Below are positions 26,968 through 27,828 of a stretch of 27,828 nt of DNA, in pieces (position 1 is the first letter of the stretch; every line of letters starts with the position of its first letter). Both the position numbers and the translations under genes were made by a program. The stretch is from Anaerolineales bacterium UBA2317 (GTDB taxonomy: Bacteria > Chloroflexota > Anaerolineae > Anaerolineales > Villigracilaceae). Below the pieces are notes generated by a model. It made no database searches and was not told the DNA's origin. It saw only the letters and a program-made list of their open reading frames with translations. The DNA lies in the NCBI GenBank assembly GCA_002345215.1, contig DDVH01000059.1, positions 1-27,828 on the forward strand. The letters run 5' to 3'.

Positions 26968-27828
26968 TTAATCAGAGACAGCAATTACTTGCGGGTCTTC
27001 AACTATCAATTTTTCAAACGCATCTACAATGTTGGGGTCAAATAAAATTCCTGATTGTTCGCGCAAATAAATTAACGCTTCTTCTGTAGAAATTTTTTGA
27101 CGATACGGGCGGTTACTGGTTAATGCATCGAAGGCATCAATCACTGAAAACAAACGCGCCAAAATTGGAATGTCTTCGCCTTTTAATCCGCTTGGATAGC
27201 CTGTGCCGTTCCAGCGTTCTTGATGATGACGAATGAGCGGAATGGTATCTTCTAAAAATGGAATGCCTTCAACAATTTTTGCACCAATGTCAGGGTGCAA
27301 TTTCATCAACTTCCATTCTTCATCATTCAGTTTACCGGGCTTGTGTAAAATGGTATCGCTAATACCAATTTTTCCAATGTCATGCAATAACGAGCCACGT
27401 TCTAAAACTTTTAATTGGTCACTAGAAAACTTAAGGGCTTCACCAAGTTTTACGGCTAAGTTACTAACGCGAATGCTATGACCTTCAGTTTCACGGTCAC
27501 GCGCATCGAGTGCAGAAGTTAATGATGCCAATGTTTGGTCGTATGTTTCTTCAAGTGTGTCGTATGCGGCTTTGATTTCTATAGCTTGGCGACGCGATTC
27601 TGCTAGCAACATTGAACGCTCTAACGCAATGGCGGCTTGATTCACCAGCGCTTGCATGTCATTCGGGTTTGTAGCGGGGTTGTTGGTTTGGTCATCTGGT
27701 GATTCCATCCAAATCGCACCATAATTTCTGATTGGCGTTTTGATGGGAATACAACTTTGAATGCCAGATTTTCCTTGCGAAAAATAAATTAACTGACCTC
27801 GATTCATCGCATCTTTAATTAATTTCAT
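26968..27828 (-). CDS. HD-GYP domain phosphodiesterase with upstream GAF part (incomplete at right edge)
   Basis: Probably degrades cyclic di-GMP. The visible 286 aa begin at a Met codon exactly at the window edge, which is likely internal. Residues 1-75 are the end of a GAF sensor domain (GIQSCIPIKTPIRNYGAIWM, then LVNQAAIALERSMLL). A helical linker, probably coiled coil (75-105), leads to the HD-GYP core: His117 (EGHSIRVSNLA), LLHDIGKIG with His149/Asp150, LHPDIGAKI, then HHQERWNGTGYPSGLKGEDI (201-220) and IDAFDALTSNRPYR. All metal and GYP residues look intact. Further sensor domains may lie beyond the edge. Confidence 0.9.
   Translation of the reverse strand: MKLIKDAMNRGQLIYFSQGKSGIQSCIPIKTPIRNYGAIWMESPDDQTNNPATNPNDMQALVNQAAIALERSMLLAESRRQAIEIKAAYDTLEETYDQTLASLTSALDARDRETEGHSIRVSNLAVKLGEALKFSSDQLKVLERGSLLHDIGKIGISDTILHKPGKLNDEEWKLMKLHPDIGAKIVEGIPFLEDTIPLIRHHQERWNGTGYPSGLKGEDIPILARLFSVIDAFDALTSNRPYRQKISTEEALIYLREQSGILFDPNIVDAFEKLIVEDPQVIAVSD

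Overview
The window looks like a chromosomal stretch from an aerobic or facultative bacterium of the Chloroflexota, probably class Anaerolineae. This is inferred from gene content, not from a database search. The signs are an FW (NBR1-type Ig) domain behind a membrane anchor with Thr/Pro-rich linkers, a caa3-type oxidase operon with a compact CtaA-CtaB fusion, a Gld-type ABC system with a DUF4340 partner, and many dispersed palindromes and 7-bp repeats. Base composition is moderately AT-rich and even. I see no phage, plasmid, insertion sequence or CRISPR array.

Layout. 72-857 is an anchored FW-domain protein, convergent with a minus-strand group: tRNA-Leu(UAG), trigger factor, ClpP and a HAD-IIA phosphatase. 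Next on the plus strand comes a Bcp peroxiredoxin, then a seven-gene respiratory operon (4895-11814): coxB with a fused cytochrome c domain, coxA, a subunit IV-III fusion, a SCO copper chaperone, a small membrane protein with a cupredoxin-like middle, SURF1, and a fusion of a four-helix half heme A synthase to heme O synthase. Together these supply the structural subunits, copper insertion and heme A synthesis of one cytochrome oxidase. A large minus-strand block follows: a polytopic membrane protein, the housekeeping sigma factor, and an ABC operon (ATPase, permease, GldG-like protein, DUF4340 protein). From 18901 the plus strand carries AlaX, a lipoprotein, a cystathionine beta-synthase-like enzyme, a DUF1761 membrane protein, a GNAT acetyltransferase, alanine racemase, LspA, an RluA-family pseudouridine synthase, a 23S-IVP-type four-helix protein and a threonine aldolase. 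A minus-strand HD-GYP phosphodiesterase runs off the right edge.

The least ordinary signals are repeats. A REP/MITE-like palindrome with CGTCATTG/CAATGACG-type ends lies in the tRNA-Leu/tig gap. A second copy sits inside the alanine racemase reading frame, where it is translated as about 25 extra residues. Separately, arrays of 7-bp units sit at the 3' ends of at least four genes (clpP, lspA, rluD and the IVP-like gene; tig is a weaker case). One array holds both the lspA stop and the rluD start, and the IVP-like gene is bracketed by related arrays in opposite orientation. Other points are the oxidase fusions, a palindrome over the -35 of the cox promoter and a probably leaderless alaX.
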